Assembly: GCA_022821875.1 (NCBI GenBank)
Contig: JAJECV010000008.1
Location: forward strand, 1-51,158
Direction of reading: 5' to 3'
Source: Rhodothermales bacterium
GTDB taxonomy: Bacteria > Bacteroidota > Rhodothermia > Rhodothermales > Bin80
DNA length: 51,158 bases
Shown here: one piece after another, positions 36,101 through 45,522 of the stretch
Position numbering within the stretch: position 1 is the first letter of the stretch
Layout of the letters: every line of letters begins with the position of its first letter
Notes under the pieces: generated by a model
What the model was told of the DNA's origin: nothing
The model's database searches: none
Seen by the model: the letters and a program-made list of their open reading frames with translations, nothing else
Position numbers and translations under genes: made by a program

Positions 36101-39100
36101 GTTCCCCAAACTCCACGGAGAAAGTCTCACTCGGCTCCACCAGATCATCCTGAATAATAGAGATCTCAGTCGCTCCTCTTCTTTTCCCGGTTTCAATCTC
36201 TATCTGGACGGGGGTTGTCTGGTAATCCTGCATATCTGCGCTGCCACTAGTGAGCGTTAAGGGAATCATAATATCATTGGGGCGTACATCAGACAATACC
36301 ACGGTTACATTGGCATTTTCTCCTTCATTCACCGATTGGGTAGCCGTCAGGAACTGTACACTCACTTCTTTCGGCGGGAAAATATCTCGGATCGTGATCG
36401 CCTGTGAGGTTTCTGAACCTGGATCTACCTCGGGCGGCAATAGTCTAGAAAAAACCACCCAAAAAATCTCATCGTCCGTGTCCGAATCCCGGAAGGTCTG
36501 AATTTCCTCCGATGCCTCCGTCCTACCACCAGGAATGATGATACGCTCAATTTCTGTATAATCGCCAAGTTCTGCCGTACCGAGTCTGAAGTCCAATGGG
36601 ATGACTACAGCATCATCAAGTTCCTTTGACAGCGTTACCGTCACCTTCACTGGATCACCTTCATCCACCTCCTTTGGATCAACGGAAAGCGTTACTTGCA
36701 CCGGCGGAGGTGGGTCAGCATCATCTATTATTGTAAGTTCTACAGAAGATGGACTACCAGCTACAATACCGGAGGGTAATGACTCGCCTAGTGCTACTGT
36801 GAATGTCTCATCTGCTTCCGCAATGGTATCATCTATTGTAATAATATCCCCTGATGCGGTCAGCGCTCCCGCAGGGATCGTAATGCTCTGTAACGGATCA
36901 TAATCATTCAGTTCTGCCGGGTCGGGGGGACCGGGAGTATCCTTCAATGGAATCGCTATCTGGACAGGAAGTACCCTGGAGAGGGTTGCCGTTATCTCAA
37001 TGCTCTCCCCTTCGATGACTGAGGTGGGAGTTGCCGATATACTCACGCTTGCTGGAATTTCTGAAATATGGTCATTATCCATAATCGTCAGCGTAAATTT
37101 ATTCGCATCCCCGACAACGTATCCTAGACCACTTTCCAGGATTAAAATGATCGTCTCAGCCGTCTCCTCCACATTATCATCGGTAACTGCAACCGGGATA
37201 TTCACTGTGACCGCATTTGCAACTACGGCAACGGTTCCCGAACTAGTGTAGTCTGTACCCCGCTCCGCTGAGCCGTCTAGACCATAATTCAGTGTGAATC
37301 CTTTCTCTGATGCGGGAGTGATATTTATGGTTACGTTTCGGGTGCCAATATCTTCGTTTACACTGGTTGAAGCCGAAGAAAAAGCAACCTCCGGTAATGC
37401 ATCATTATCCTTGATGGTCAGCGTATGGTTGCTACCGGTTCCCACATCGTATCCGGCATCTTTTATCAATGTCAGGATTATTTGCTCGTTGCTCTCAACT
37501 TCATTGTCGTTAAGAATGCGCACAGGTATCTTTGCTGATTCCGAACCAGCGGATACGAAAACGCTCCCGGAGCTTATGTAATCTATGTTTCGAACTGCAT
37601 CACCTTCCAGAGTATATTTTAAGGTTAAGCCGTCTGCAGGTACAGCAGCGCTAAGGTATACATCTGCGTTATACATGCCGGCACTCTCGCCTACACTACC
37701 CGATGATGAGGCAAAAAAGGCCTTCGGCAGTGCAGCTATGTCATCGTTGTCTACGATGGTCAGCGTATGTTCGTTTGCCGCACTGCTAACCGTATACTTT
37801 GTACCGTCCGGCATTAATGTCAGGATTACGGCTTCGTCAGTTTCGGTCTCATTATCATCGGTAATCGTCACCGGGATATTCGCCGAGGGCACACCGGGAT
37901 CTACTGAAATGCTCCCCCCAGTGTTAGCGATACTGTAGTCCGCACCTAGTTTTGCATCCCCCCTCAAAGAGTAAGTTATCGTCAGGGCTGTCACTGATGC
38001 AGGGTTGATATTCACCCTTATCGCATGCGGTGTGTCGTTTCCTTCGCCCGAACTACTTGAACTTGAAGCGAAGCCAACCTCCGGGATGTCATTGTCCATA
38101 ATCGTCAGCGTATGTTGGTTGGCTATACTGCTAACCGTATACTTCGTATCGTCTGGTGTCAGCGTCAGGATTACCGTTTCGGGATTCTCATCTTCATTGT
38201 CATCAGTAATCTTGACCGGGATATTCGCCGAGGGCACACCTGGATCTACTGAAATGCTCCCCGATCCTGTAATAGAGTAATCTGTTCCTTCGTCCGCCGT
38301 GCCGTTGGGATCTAAGTTATATTTTAATGTAAAGATTGCCGCTGGCACTGGATTAATGTTGACCTTTACATTGTAGATGACGACATCTTCGTCCACACTT
38401 TCTGAAGGCAGGGCGAAACTAACCTCCGGCGTGTCATTGTCTGTAATCGTCAGCGTATGTGTGTTTGCTGTACTGCTAACCGTATACTTCGTATCGTCTG
38501 GTGTCAGTGTCAGGATTACCGTTTCGGGATTCTCATCTTCATTGTCGTCAGTAATCTTGACCGGGATATTCGCTGAGGACACACCTGGATCTACTGAAAT
38601 GCTCCCCGATCCTGTAATAGAGTAATCTGTTCCTTCGTCCGCCGTGCCGTTGGGATCTAAATTATATTTTAGTGTAAAGATTGCCGCTGGCACTGGATTA
38701 ATGTTGACCTTTACATTGTAGATGACGACATCTTCGTCCACACTTTCTGAAGCCAGGGCGAAGCTAACCTCCGGCGTGTCATTGTCTGTAATCGTCAGCG
38801 TATGTGTGTTTGCTGTACTGCTAACCGTGTACTTCGTATCGTCTGGGGTCAGCGTCAGGATTACCGTTTCGTCAATTTCGTCCTCGGGATCATCCTTTAT
38901 TATTACGGGAATCTCCACATAGTTCGCCTTCGCCTTTACGTCAACCGTCCCTGGAGTCATGTAGTCATCATTTGCCCCCCTCGTCGCAGTACTGCCATTG
39001 GCCACATTATAACTCAATCTGATCGGAATTGTTGGTGCAGGATTAATGTTTACCCCGACATTATACGTAATATCCGCCTCGCCCTCAGTACCTACACCTG

Positions 39101-42100
39101 ACGCAAAACCAAACTCTGGCAGAACCAACGTATCATCGTCGACAATGGTCAGCGTATGAGTGTTTCTATTTCCCACTCTGTAGCCCTTACCGTCTGTCAA
39201 CATCAGAATTATCGTCTCCGGGCCTTCAACCTTCTTATCATCAAGCAATCTTATATTGATGAAACCCATATTACCTCTACCGAGAACCCGAATGGGCAAT
39301 TCCCCTGAATTACCCATGATACGGAAGTCCTCACCCTCTGTGGCACTACCTTTTAGGCTGTAAGTCAAGGTGATGTCCTCTTTTAAAAAGTCACTCAAGC
39401 GTACCTGTATTTGGGTATCACGATTTTCACCTCTTTTTGAATCTTTATAAGAAAACTGAACTTCTGGCTGATCATTATCATTTATGGTGAGCGTGTGGGT
39501 TTTTCTGTGTCCCACTTTGTAGTCCGTACCATCTGACAGTGTTAAAATTATTGTCTCATCCAACTCATAGTCGACATCATCTTTTATTTCTACGGGGATA
39601 TTCACAGAGCCCTCCCTTGCTTCTACTTTAATCGTTCCTGGAGTCATGTAGTCACCATCTGCTCCCTTCGTCGCAGTACTTCGATTGCCCACAGTGTAAC
39701 TCAATGAAAAGTCCTCCACCGGCACAGGGCTGATTTTTACGGGCACACCGTGGTTACCTATATCCTCGTTTACGCGATCTGAATCCAGATCAAATTGAAT
39801 AGCAGGCGTATCATTGTCCCTGATGGTCAGTGTGTACTTGTCCTCGCCTCCCATGATATATCCTGTGCCATCTTTCAAAGTCAAGATTATCGTCTCATCG
39901 TGTTCATCCTCATGGTCATCGTTAATCTCTACCGGGATCTGCGCAGAATTCTGGCCCGCCACCACCTCAACCGTCATATCCGCCGGTATCGTATAGTCAT
40001 CCTCGGCACCCCTTGTTGCGGTACTAGCATCATCCACAGCGTATTTTAACATAAAATTCGTCGCGGACACTGGATCAACCTTAACCACTACATGATGCTG
40101 AAGAACATCACCTTCAGTTATAGTATTTAAAGTCGGATCGAAGGCAACCTTCGGGGTAAGGTCATTATCTTTAATTGTAACCTTGATCGTCTTCGTCCTT
40201 CCTGAATATTCCGGTGCACCTGACGGACTTAGCGTTATCGTCTCCGTTTCATCTCCAATTCCATCATCATCATCTACGGCGAGCAAGTTTACAATCTTCC
40301 CCTCCTTGTAGTTCTGCGGTGTAAATGTTAAATCATCCCCCGACCAGCGCAAGTCTGATCCATCACTGCTGATCGTTACGGTTACATTTCTGGTAGGTGC
40401 TTCCTCAAGTTTCACCGTGAAGGCATTTTTACTCTCCAACTCCTCTGTTACCGTAACCTCAGTTTCAGACACGGCAATCTTGTCGTTATCAATGATCGTG
40501 ACATTGACATCATAGTCTACGGTAGTCGTAGAAGAAGATTCTCTCGTAGACAGGCGTAAAACCACCGTTTCATCTGCAAAGTTATGATCATCCTCACCGG
40601 CCTCTAATTTTATCTCCTGTTTTGTTTCCCAATTCTGTGGTGAAAACAATATATGAGCGTTGGGATCCTTCCGTGGAGGTGTAACCATCAGATTAGACGA
40701 AGCAGGAACATTGATCATTGCCATTTGATTCGACACAGGGCGTTCCGAAAGCCATACTTTAAATTTGGTTGATTCGCCTTCTAGCACCGAGACATTCAAA
40801 TCATCAAATCGCCATATTCGCCGATCACTGTCACGGATTGTTACCAGCCTTGCTGCATGCTCCCCCGGGATCACCGTTCCGGTCAGTCCATTTTCCTCAA
40901 TGCTCACCATGAAGATCTCATCATCCTCGTCTTTGTCTCTATGGGTCGAAAAAAGAACATGCCCTTCATTTTCGGTTTCAGGAATTGAGATTACTTTGAT
41001 GGTTTCTTCGTAATCCGTAGTTTCTGCCGAACATGTTACACAGCCGTGACTAGATCTTACGGGCACTCTTATCACTCCAGACGGCCGCTCACCTAAAATC
41101 CTTGCGAATACCGTTATGTCTAGATCCTCCACGACCAGATCTGGGCTCGCAGATAAGTTTACCACTGGCATATTCTCAATGGTAATGATCTCAAATTGAT
41201 CGTCAGTATGGTCAGAATCCCTCACATTGTCTGGTAAACTGTGATACTCTATTCGAAACTGCTCATCTCCTTCGACTTCTGTATCCCGTATCACAAGGAC
41301 CTCATCGGTGGCAAAAGCCTCTCCTGCTGGAATGGTAATCTTTGTATTGCCACTCTTCAATTCAGAAAAATCACTCCTCACTGTGGCAGGCGCGGTCCCT
41401 GTACCTGCCAAAGAAATTGGGATATCCACATTCTTGCTCAATGCTTTGGAGAGTGTCACGGTCACGGTCACAAAATTCCCCTCAACCACCATAGTTGGGG
41501 AGGCACTGAGCATGACTGTCGGTTTTCCCTTGTCCTTGATTGTCACTTCCAGTGGCGGGGTCCCTGCAATCACTGCAACCGGCAATGTGCTTGCATCAAG
41601 GGTTATCGAAAATTTTTCATTATCAAGATTTGTATCCCCTCTGGTGGCAATCGTGCCTGTGCCGCTTGTCTCTCCCTGTCTGATCGTAACTTCAAGGCGT
41701 GCTTTCGGATTGATGATCTCATAACTCCTGCTATTTTTATCGTCAAGCGTGAATGGGATTGTTACATCATGATCTGTAAAAGCTTTGGAAATGGTGGCGG
41801 TCACCGTCACATCGTTACCCTCCAGTACTGGATCTGGACTGGCGGTGAAGTTCGCCGTTCGCGCCTCAAGAATTTTCACTGTAACCTCCTTCGGTTTCTC
41901 TGCTCGCACCGCCTTTGGCAAAGCACCTAGTGCCACTTTGAAGACTTCGTCGTCTGAATCACCATCTGTGATGGTTGAAATTGTACCCGTACCACTTGTC
42001 TCTCCTCCTAAGATTTCAATGTATTTCAGGCTGCCATAATCAGTATCTTCCGCTGCCTTTATATCATTCCCGTGACTTAATGTTACCGGAATTTCCACAT

Positions 42101-43214
42101 CACCTGACAGTGCATATGAGAGTGCTACCGTCACCTTTACATCTTCCCCCTCAACCACTTGTATCCCATTACTTGGCAAGGTCACCGCGGGTCTGCGCTT
42201 CCCCCGGAACGAGATAGAACTGGGTTCCCCCTTACTCACCTCAGACGGCAAGTCATCTACATCCAGTTCAATTGAGTAATTTTCATACGGATGATTCCCT
42301 GGATCTAGGTGCACGAGGAATGTTACTGAACGGAGCAAAGTGGTGATGGTCCCTGCTTTAAGGGTGAATTCATTTGTGGCAATCTCACAGGGAGCAGAAC
42401 ATCGAGATGTTACAGTGTTCTGCATCAGCTTCACGGAAACTGTCACATCAGTTGATAGCACCTCCGACATTTTCACCCAATATCTTGCTGAATTGCCTTC
42501 AAGCACAGGATCCTCTGCCTTCAGTTCTAAACACACCTGCGGTTTTCTGCCCAGGATGGTATCCCCGCGCTTATGTTGTCGAACAGTACAATCCGACGAC
42601 GGGCGACTAGATGCAGTTGATAGATCTTTTGTAACAATCAAAGATGGATCCCCTTTCATCCCATCATTTATTGCCACTCTATTGATACGGATCAGATCAT
42701 TCGTATCTTCGGCATGATCATTCACCTCATCATTCCGAAATCCATGATTACGTCGCCGCCCCCCCCCTTTTTTGGGAGCGTTGAAGTTTTCCGAACTTCT
42801 TTTCTGCCCCATAAAATGCCTCATTACTGCGCCTTCAGGGATCAGGTATTGGAGTGAGTCCAGTGTAAAATCAAGGTCTATATCGCCCCTTTTCAGTATA
42901 CTGACGTTTGTGTCCGTTGTATCCCTTATGCCCTTGGTGACTATAAAAGACTCACGACTGCCTGCAACATTACGGAGAGACGGATTCATCATAATCCTGG
43001 CCTCTCCCCCGTTCACATTGGAAATCTCTTGATCAATCCCGAATACAGACGCTTGGCTACCAATATCTCTGACGCTCCCCGTTATTGACTCAGTTCCTTC
43101 CAACGATACAGACTCGAAATGCCCATGATCTGCGGATCCTTGCAAATCAAGGATAGTGAGGGGAAGGATAGATAACAACAGTCCAAATGTCATGCAGCAC
43201 AGACCTCCCGACAT
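33156..43214 (-). CDS. Giant Calx-beta repeat surface protein with autotransporter-like beta-barrel
   Basis: The protein has about 3350 residues. The N-terminus (MSGGLCCMTFGLLLSILP) is a signal peptide. A unique region of about 250 residues is followed by roughly two dozen Calx-beta-like repeats of about 85-125 residues, each ending in a strand of the type LTIxDNDxPEVxF with acidic calcium-binding residues. The last 340 residues form a predicted outer-membrane barrel (QLWYSASSWDPSLGELLAGC; FSGSFGVWGQGAFRQF; alternating strands to the final VNVQGMLQY), resembling autotransporter barrels. It is a likely calcium-stabilised adhesin. I chose ATG 43214; an in-frame GTG at 43271 adds 19 residues, and ATG 43193 is also possible. 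No T9SS tail is present. Confidence 0.88.
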   Translation of the reverse strand: MSGGLCCMTFGLLLSILPLTILDLQGSADHGHFESVSLEGTESITGSVRDIGSQASVFGIDQEISNVNGGEARIMMNPSLRNVAGSRESFIVTKGIRDTTDTNVSILKRGDIDLDFTLDSLQYLIPEGAVMRHFMGQKRSSENFNAPKKGGGRRRNHGFRNDEVNDHAEDTNDLIRINRVAINDGMKGDPSLIVTKDLSTASSRPSSDCTVRQHKRGDTILGRKPQVCLELKAEDPVLEGNSARYWVKMSEVLSTDVTVSVKLMQNTVTSRCSAPCEIATNEFTLKAGTITTLLRSVTFLVHLDPGNHPYENYSIELDVDDLPSEVSKGEPSSISFRGKRRPAVTLPSNGIQVVEGEDVKVTVALSYALSGDVEIPVTLSHGNDIKAAEDTDYGSLKYIEILGGETSGTGTISTITDGDSDDEVFKVALGALPKAVRAEKPKEVTVKILEARTANFTASPDPVLEGNDVTVTATISKAFTDHDVTIPFTLDDKNSRSYEIINPKARLEVTIRQGETSGTGTIATRGDTNLDNEKFSITLDASTLPVAVIAGTPPLEVTIKDKGKPTVMLSASPTMVVEGNFVTVTVTLSKALSKNVDIPISLAGTGTAPATVRSDFSELKSGNTKITIPAGEAFATDEVLVIRDTEVEGDEQFRIEYHSLPDNVRDSDHTDDQFEIITIENMPVVNLSASPDLVVEDLDITVFARILGERPSGVIRVPVRSSHGCVTCSAETTDYEETIKVISIPETENEGHVLFSTHRDKDEDDEIFMVSIEENGLTGTVIPGEHAARLVTIRDSDRRIWRFDDLNVSVLEGESTKFKVWLSERPVSNQMAMINVPASSNLMVTPPRKDPNAHILFSPQNWETKQEIKLEAGEDDHNFADETVVLRLSTRESSSTTTVDYDVNVTIIDNDKIAVSETEVTVTEELESKNAFTVKLEEAPTRNVTVTISSDGSDLRWSGDDLTFTPQNYKEGKIVNLLAVDDDDGIGDETETITLSPSGAPEYSGRTKTIKVTIKDNDLTPKVAFDPTLNTITEGDVLQHHVVVKVDPVSATNFMLKYAVDDASTATRGAEDDYTIPADMTVEVVAGQNSAQIPVEINDDHEDEHDETIILTLKDGTGYIMGGEDKYTLTIRDNDTPAIQFDLDSDRVNEDIGNHGVPVKISPVPVEDFSLSYTVGNRSTATKGADGDYMTPGTIKVEAREGSVNIPVEIKDDVDYELDETIILTLSDGTDYKVGHRKTHTLTINDNDQPEVQFSYKDSKRGENRDTQIQVRLSDFLKEDITLTYSLKGSATEGEDFRIMGNSGELPIRVLGRGNMGFINIRLLDDKKVEGPETIILMLTDGKGYRVGNRNTHTLTIVDDDTLVLPEFGFASGVGTEGEADITYNVGVNINPAPTIPIRLSYNVANGSTATRGANDDYMTPGTVDVKAKANYVEIPVIIKDDPEDEIDETVILTLTPDDTKYTVSSTANTHTLTITDNDTPEVSFALASESVDEDVVIYNVKVNINPVPAAIFTLKYNLDPNGTADEGTDYSITGSGSISVDPGVSSANIPVKITDDNEDENPETVILTLTPDDTKYTVSSTANTHTLTITDNDTPEVSFALPSESVDEDVVIYNVKVNINPVPAAIFTLKYNLDPNGTADEGTDYSITGSGSISVDPGVPSANIPVKITDDNEDENPETVILTLTPDDTKYTVSSIANQHTLTIMDNDIPEVGFASSSSSSGEGNDTPHAIRVNINPASVTALTITYSLRGDAKLGADYSIANTGGSISVDPGVPSANIPVTITDDNETETDEAVILTLMPDGTKYTVSSAANEHTLTIVDNDDIAALPKAFFASSSGSVGESAGMYNADVYLSAAVPADGLTLKYTLEGDAVRNIDYISSGSVFVSAGSESAKIPVRILNDNEVESNEQIILTLIKDAGYDVGTGSNHTLTIKDNDALPEVAFSSASTSVNEDIGTRNVTINITPASEKGFTLNYGLDGSAERGTDYTSSGTVAVVANAVTVNIPVAVTDDNVEETAETIILILESGLGYVVGDANKFTLTIMDNDHISEIPASVSISATPTSVIEGESIEITATLSRVLPVQIAIPLKDTPGPPDPAELNDYDPLQSITIPAGALTASGDIITIDDTIAEADETFTVALGESLPSGIVAGSPSSVELTIIDDADPPPPVQVTLSVDPKEVDEGDPVKVTVTLSKELDDAVVIPLDFRLGTAELGDYTEIERIIIPGGRTEASEEIQTFRDSDTDDEIFWVVFSRLLPPEVDPGSETSQAITIRDIFPPKEVSVQFLTATQSVNEGENANVTVVLSDVRPNDIMIPLTLTSGSADMQDYQTTPVQIEIETGKRRGATEISIIQDDLVEPSETFSVEFGELLPPGITKGIPAQMVVTILNDDESGIVAQPSSISVLEAESASIRLSLMSKPSDDVRITVTLSTDSDLTVTPFVLIFTPDKWDQEQEVILNAADDPDSNDEEEILTFIASGGGYAGIAETVSVTIIDNDAKGINAPVLITIDENASETFNIALVTAPSDEVMVTVPSPVGDLTAMPTRLTFNPNNWAVPQPVTLWAASDDDFLDDHAMLTLTAIGGGYAGVTRIVDVQVRDIDDAGIDALDEVTMIEGDAVPLPVRLLAAPSGHVEIRFTGHIGTQLVLDKSLLTFTQANWNIFQTVTLTATEDNEDAEENRVDLVLTASGGGYDEITPHLTQIIITDNDQPELPLTIGIYDDRKSEGEGRLQLAIELSRTAEETVTVQYATSDVEAREGLDYTASRGVVVFDPGATRGVIEIAIIEDDLPEASERFTVTLSDAINATIARGAGTGTIMDNDGNAKLRIDDALVMEEDGSVQFHVSLSNPQREMVTVEYQTQDGTAKAGEDYEATSGILNLAPGIIEAVITVSILKDDLDWREETFSIHLMSSKHAEIEKAVGVATIQESTTASEKVLEAYAARFVRTASVQVVDALGGRFRQVADGAVCAASERTETAQLWYSASSWDPSLGELLAGCSMSQSMSLFSGSFGVWGQGAFRQFNGQREDELTLRGEVTTGMLGMDHRWKGGWLAGVLFAHSQGDGSFDVKENSGDVTSALTGIYPYVSYTRAGWEVWASAGAGRGSAKVSELKGDLTSRFGALGMRGSLASGGATRLSYHGDILVTDAEIEEHNIMTDVYRIRAGLEASAKITVEIRPYVEVNVRQDGGSAETGTGLELGGGVRFANPAWRLRGEVRTQGLVMHTAGGFTEWGFSGSMQMGSSTEGLMMLVRPSWGRGRGMSMYRQQTILDVVSMGRNMHRTELELGYGIPWKDGAARSVVGMTQLPQGMTYRLGGELRPRDWLSFSVYGLAHGREAVLGDIGVNVQGMLQY
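38101..38790. repeat. Two near-identical 345-bp tandem repeats (plus a partial third)
   Basis: Copies at 38101-38445 and 38446-38790 are almost identical, and the similarity continues for about 80 bp past 38791. Each encodes one 115-residue Calx-beta unit of the giant protein (DPNGTADEGTDYSITGSGSI and its surroundings). The near identity indicates recent in-frame duplication or gene conversion. Confidence 0.88.
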
Positions 43215-43540
43215 GGACAAAGGAAATGGGGCAAACGAGATAATAGACGCGACGGCCGGTGATGGCCACACATGATATCAGTCATGCCCAATAACTCTCG
43301 TTTTCCGAATATGGGTAAAGCACAGTTTCAAAATTCATTCCATCTATAACTCAGCAATTTCCAGACAAAACGGAACAACACCTAAATACCCGCTACCAAA
43401 TTTGGCGCATAAAATTCCCCGCAGGAATAATTTAGCTACTCGTTTGTGCCAGTGTTATATGAGCGAGTCACTAGACATCCGGCCCTTATTCCTGCTGTAT
43501 CGGAAATAGTTCCAATACTCAATCTGCCATTTAGTATTTC
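43215..43540. other. Gene-free stretch upstream of the giant surface gene
   Basis: This should contain the promoter of the giant gene. The sequence is AT-richer than its surroundings; no clear box, tRNA or structured element is recognised. The region beyond about 43541 belongs to a transposase remnant. Confidence 0.4.
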
Positions 43541-43928
43541 GCTGTCTAGGAGCACCCGAATCGATAGCACTGGCTGGATGCGGTCGATGATGTCGTGGAG
43601 TGTGCCAAAGAGATTCGGAGTTCCACGCCTATGCTCGTGATCATCGGCCGGGAGCGACAGTGCTCGCATCATCAAACGGTGTATGCGGAGTCAGCGCGTG
43701 GACATTCTGGTTCGTGCAAGTCATGACCGGAATCTGCCGAATGGGCAGAAACTCTTCACGGTACTTAAGAAACGCAGACCGGCCGGAACGATTGAGGTTC
43801 CCGTTGCGCGGCTGAGTCGTCGCAGCAAGTCCGGGCGGGTTCGGCATCAAGGCCGACAAGGTCGGCTGGCCTCGATGGAGATCCGCTTTGCATCCGTAAC
43901 ATTGGACTGGAGACCCGGATTTCCCTAG
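43541..43928 (+). pseudogene. IS4-family (Tn5-like) transposase remnant
   Basis: The plus strand from 43683 encodes VDILVRASHDRNLPNGQKLF, then AGTIEVPVARLSRR, then MEIRFASVTL, a characteristic middle segment of IS4/Tn5-like transposases. Upstream coding pieces are in other frames: VDDVVECAKEIRSSTPMLVIIGRER corresponds to the strand before the catalytic acidic motif, but the motif itself is damaged (GRERQ where a DRExD-type sequence is expected). A frame change and an in-frame stop (43638-43640) break the gene, and neither the N-terminal nor the C-terminal parts are found. No inverted ends are recognised. It is a decayed insertion-sequence remnant beside the giant gene. Confidence 0.75.
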
Positions 43929-44155
43929 GCCCCACCACGATGAACCGTTCACTTGGGATGGAAGGATCCCAAACAGAGTCAGACGCAAAAATGGCAGTTT
44001 TTGGGCAAGATTAATCCTGTTAAGTTAATCTATTCCGCAACAGGCAGGCCTGACAGGACCACTGAAAACCGAGCACAAATCAGAGAAGGGGCAACGGGCA
44101 ATGAAACACCAAAGAGACTCGTTCTGTACAGAATAGGTCCTCATTCCCAAATTGA

Positions 44156-44674
44156 TCAGAGTATTGAGGGGAAGCGCTCCGTCAACTCGGTAAGTTCGGG
44201 GAACTTCTGGGTGGCAATCTCCCAGGTTTGTGGAAAGAATTGATAGACAACCTCGTAGAGTGCAGAGGAATTACGGAGTTCATTGGGAGGCAGATCCAAA
44301 GTTGCCAAGACATAGAGGATCATACTGAAGGCCAAACTTGTCGTAACCAGCCCCAGGGCTCCCCCGAAAATTCGGTTCAAACCGCCAAATACTGCAACCT
44401 GCTGGACCACCCGGTTCAGAAAACGGGACGCAAGCATTGCGCATAAATGAACCCCCAGAAATACCGCCCCAAACCCGGTGAGCGAAGAATATGCCGCAGA
44501 AACTCCCAACTGGATTTCAAACCATGCGCCTACATTCTCCATGTAAAGGAAGCCGAGCACAAAAGAGGCAATGAAACTGAGCAACCCGAAAAACTGACGT
44601 ACGAGCCCCCGACGGAAACCGTACAGCAAGCCGCCTCCTATAACCGCAATAATGAGGATGTCAAACCAATTCAT
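44156..44674 (-). CDS. CvpA family membrane protein
   Basis: This 172-residue protein has about four transmembrane helices. The N-terminus NWFDILIIAVIGGGLLYGFRRGLVRQ is the typical CvpA/colicin V production motif, followed by LLSFIASFVLGFLY, then FLNRVVQQVAVFGGLNRIFGGALGL. CvpA proteins are inner-membrane proteins linked to envelope homeostasis. The C-terminal 50 residues are hydrophilic. It is about 60 bp downstream of the PEGA-like gene on the same strand and may end the envelope operon. Confidence 0.88.
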   Translation of the reverse strand: MNWFDILIIAVIGGGLLYGFRRGLVRQFFGLLSFIASFVLGFLYMENVGAWFEIQLGVSAAYSSLTGFGAVFLGVHLCAMLASRFLNRVVQQVAVFGGLNRIFGGALGLVTTSLAFSMILYVLATLDLPPNELRNSSALYEVVYQFFPQTWEIATQKFPELTELTERFPSIL

Positions 44675-44736
44675 GTTTTATACCATAATAACCGACTCTG
44701 CGGAATAGTTTCGTGAAAGTTAGGAAGATAAACTTT

Positions 44737-45522
44737 TTACCTGATAGCAAAACGAACGGCCAGCGTAACAAGCCCCGCCTGCATTACCCCCAATGCAACT
44801 CCAGAATAGTTATCCAGTTCGGCGACCCGCGGACGAAGCGATGCATCTCCCGTCATAAGATATTCGTCATTGATCCGATCTGCACGAAATTTATAATGTA
44901 CGGCCACGACCCCCGCCACCACCGCCACCGCTGCCGTACCCCAGTCAATCCAGTTTCTTCGCTCCTTCATGGCCGTGCTAATCCCGGACAACTCATTTAA
45001 CCCGGCAAGCGGCTCCAGTGAAATTTCATAGTGATTCCATATCTCTGTTTCTGCCTTTACTGCACCGGGGGCATATCCATCCAGTTCAATATGAAATGTC
45101 CGGTTACGGAGTCCTGAAGATGTAAATACCACGGGAGTTAATCCCAGAAATCTGCGCTCTGCACCTTCCTGCAGCCATGCTTCGGCCCCAAAAGGATACG
45201 ACTCAATTCGGTGATAATTCGGGAAGTTTAATGTGATGCGCACACTATCGCCAGGTACAGCCCTCAGGGGTACCTGAATCGGCGGCATACTCCAGGCCGC
45301 AGGACGAAGCGTGGAAAGCCGAATGGTTCTGGTTGCAGGATCAACCCAATAGGGGCTTCCGCGGACGAGTCCTAAATACGATGAATCTGCGTAGACTGCT
45401 GCGTCCATGTCATTACTCCTGATCTGGACAAGTATCTGGGATTGTGCCATACTGATGGACGGTGCAAAGATGGAGAGAACCCCAAAACATATCCCTGCAA
45501 GTTGATGCCTCTCATTCAACAT
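44737..45522 (-). CDS. PEGA-like secreted/membrane protein
   Basis: This 261-residue protein has a probable signal peptide ending near SISMAQS. Residues about 28-95 resemble a PEGA domain (VYADSSYLGLVRGSPYWVDPAT, with the pattern of small surface-layer beta-units), followed by a second beta-rich unit (FLGLTPVVF...FHIELDGYAPG). The C-terminal part has one or two hydrophobic segments (WGTAAVAVVAGVVAVHYKF and SGVALGVMQAGLVTLAVRF). The start overlaps the stop of the propeller gene by 11 bp, so the two are translationally coupled. Function unknown; a cell-envelope role fits its neighbours. Confidence 0.7.
   Translation of the reverse strand: MLNERHQLAGICFGVLSIFAPSISMAQSQILVQIRSNDMDAAVYADSSYLGLVRGSPYWVDPATRTIRLSTLRPAAWSMPPIQVPLRAVPGDSVRITLNFPNYHRIESYPFGAEAWLQEGAERRFLGLTPVVFTSSGLRNRTFHIELDGYAPGAVKAETEIWNHYEISLEPLAGLNELSGISTAMKERRNWIDWGTAAVAVVAGVVAVHYKFRADRINDEYLMTGDASLRPRVAELDNYSGVALGVMQAGLVTLAVRFAIR

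Noticed and set aside
41241..41930. 229-codon open frame on the plus strand
   Set aside because: Antisense to the Calx-beta repeats, where the repetitive composition keeps several frames open; no independent features.
43436..43675. 79-codon open frame on the minus strand
   Set aside because: Overlaps the transposase remnant on the other strand, which explains the region better.
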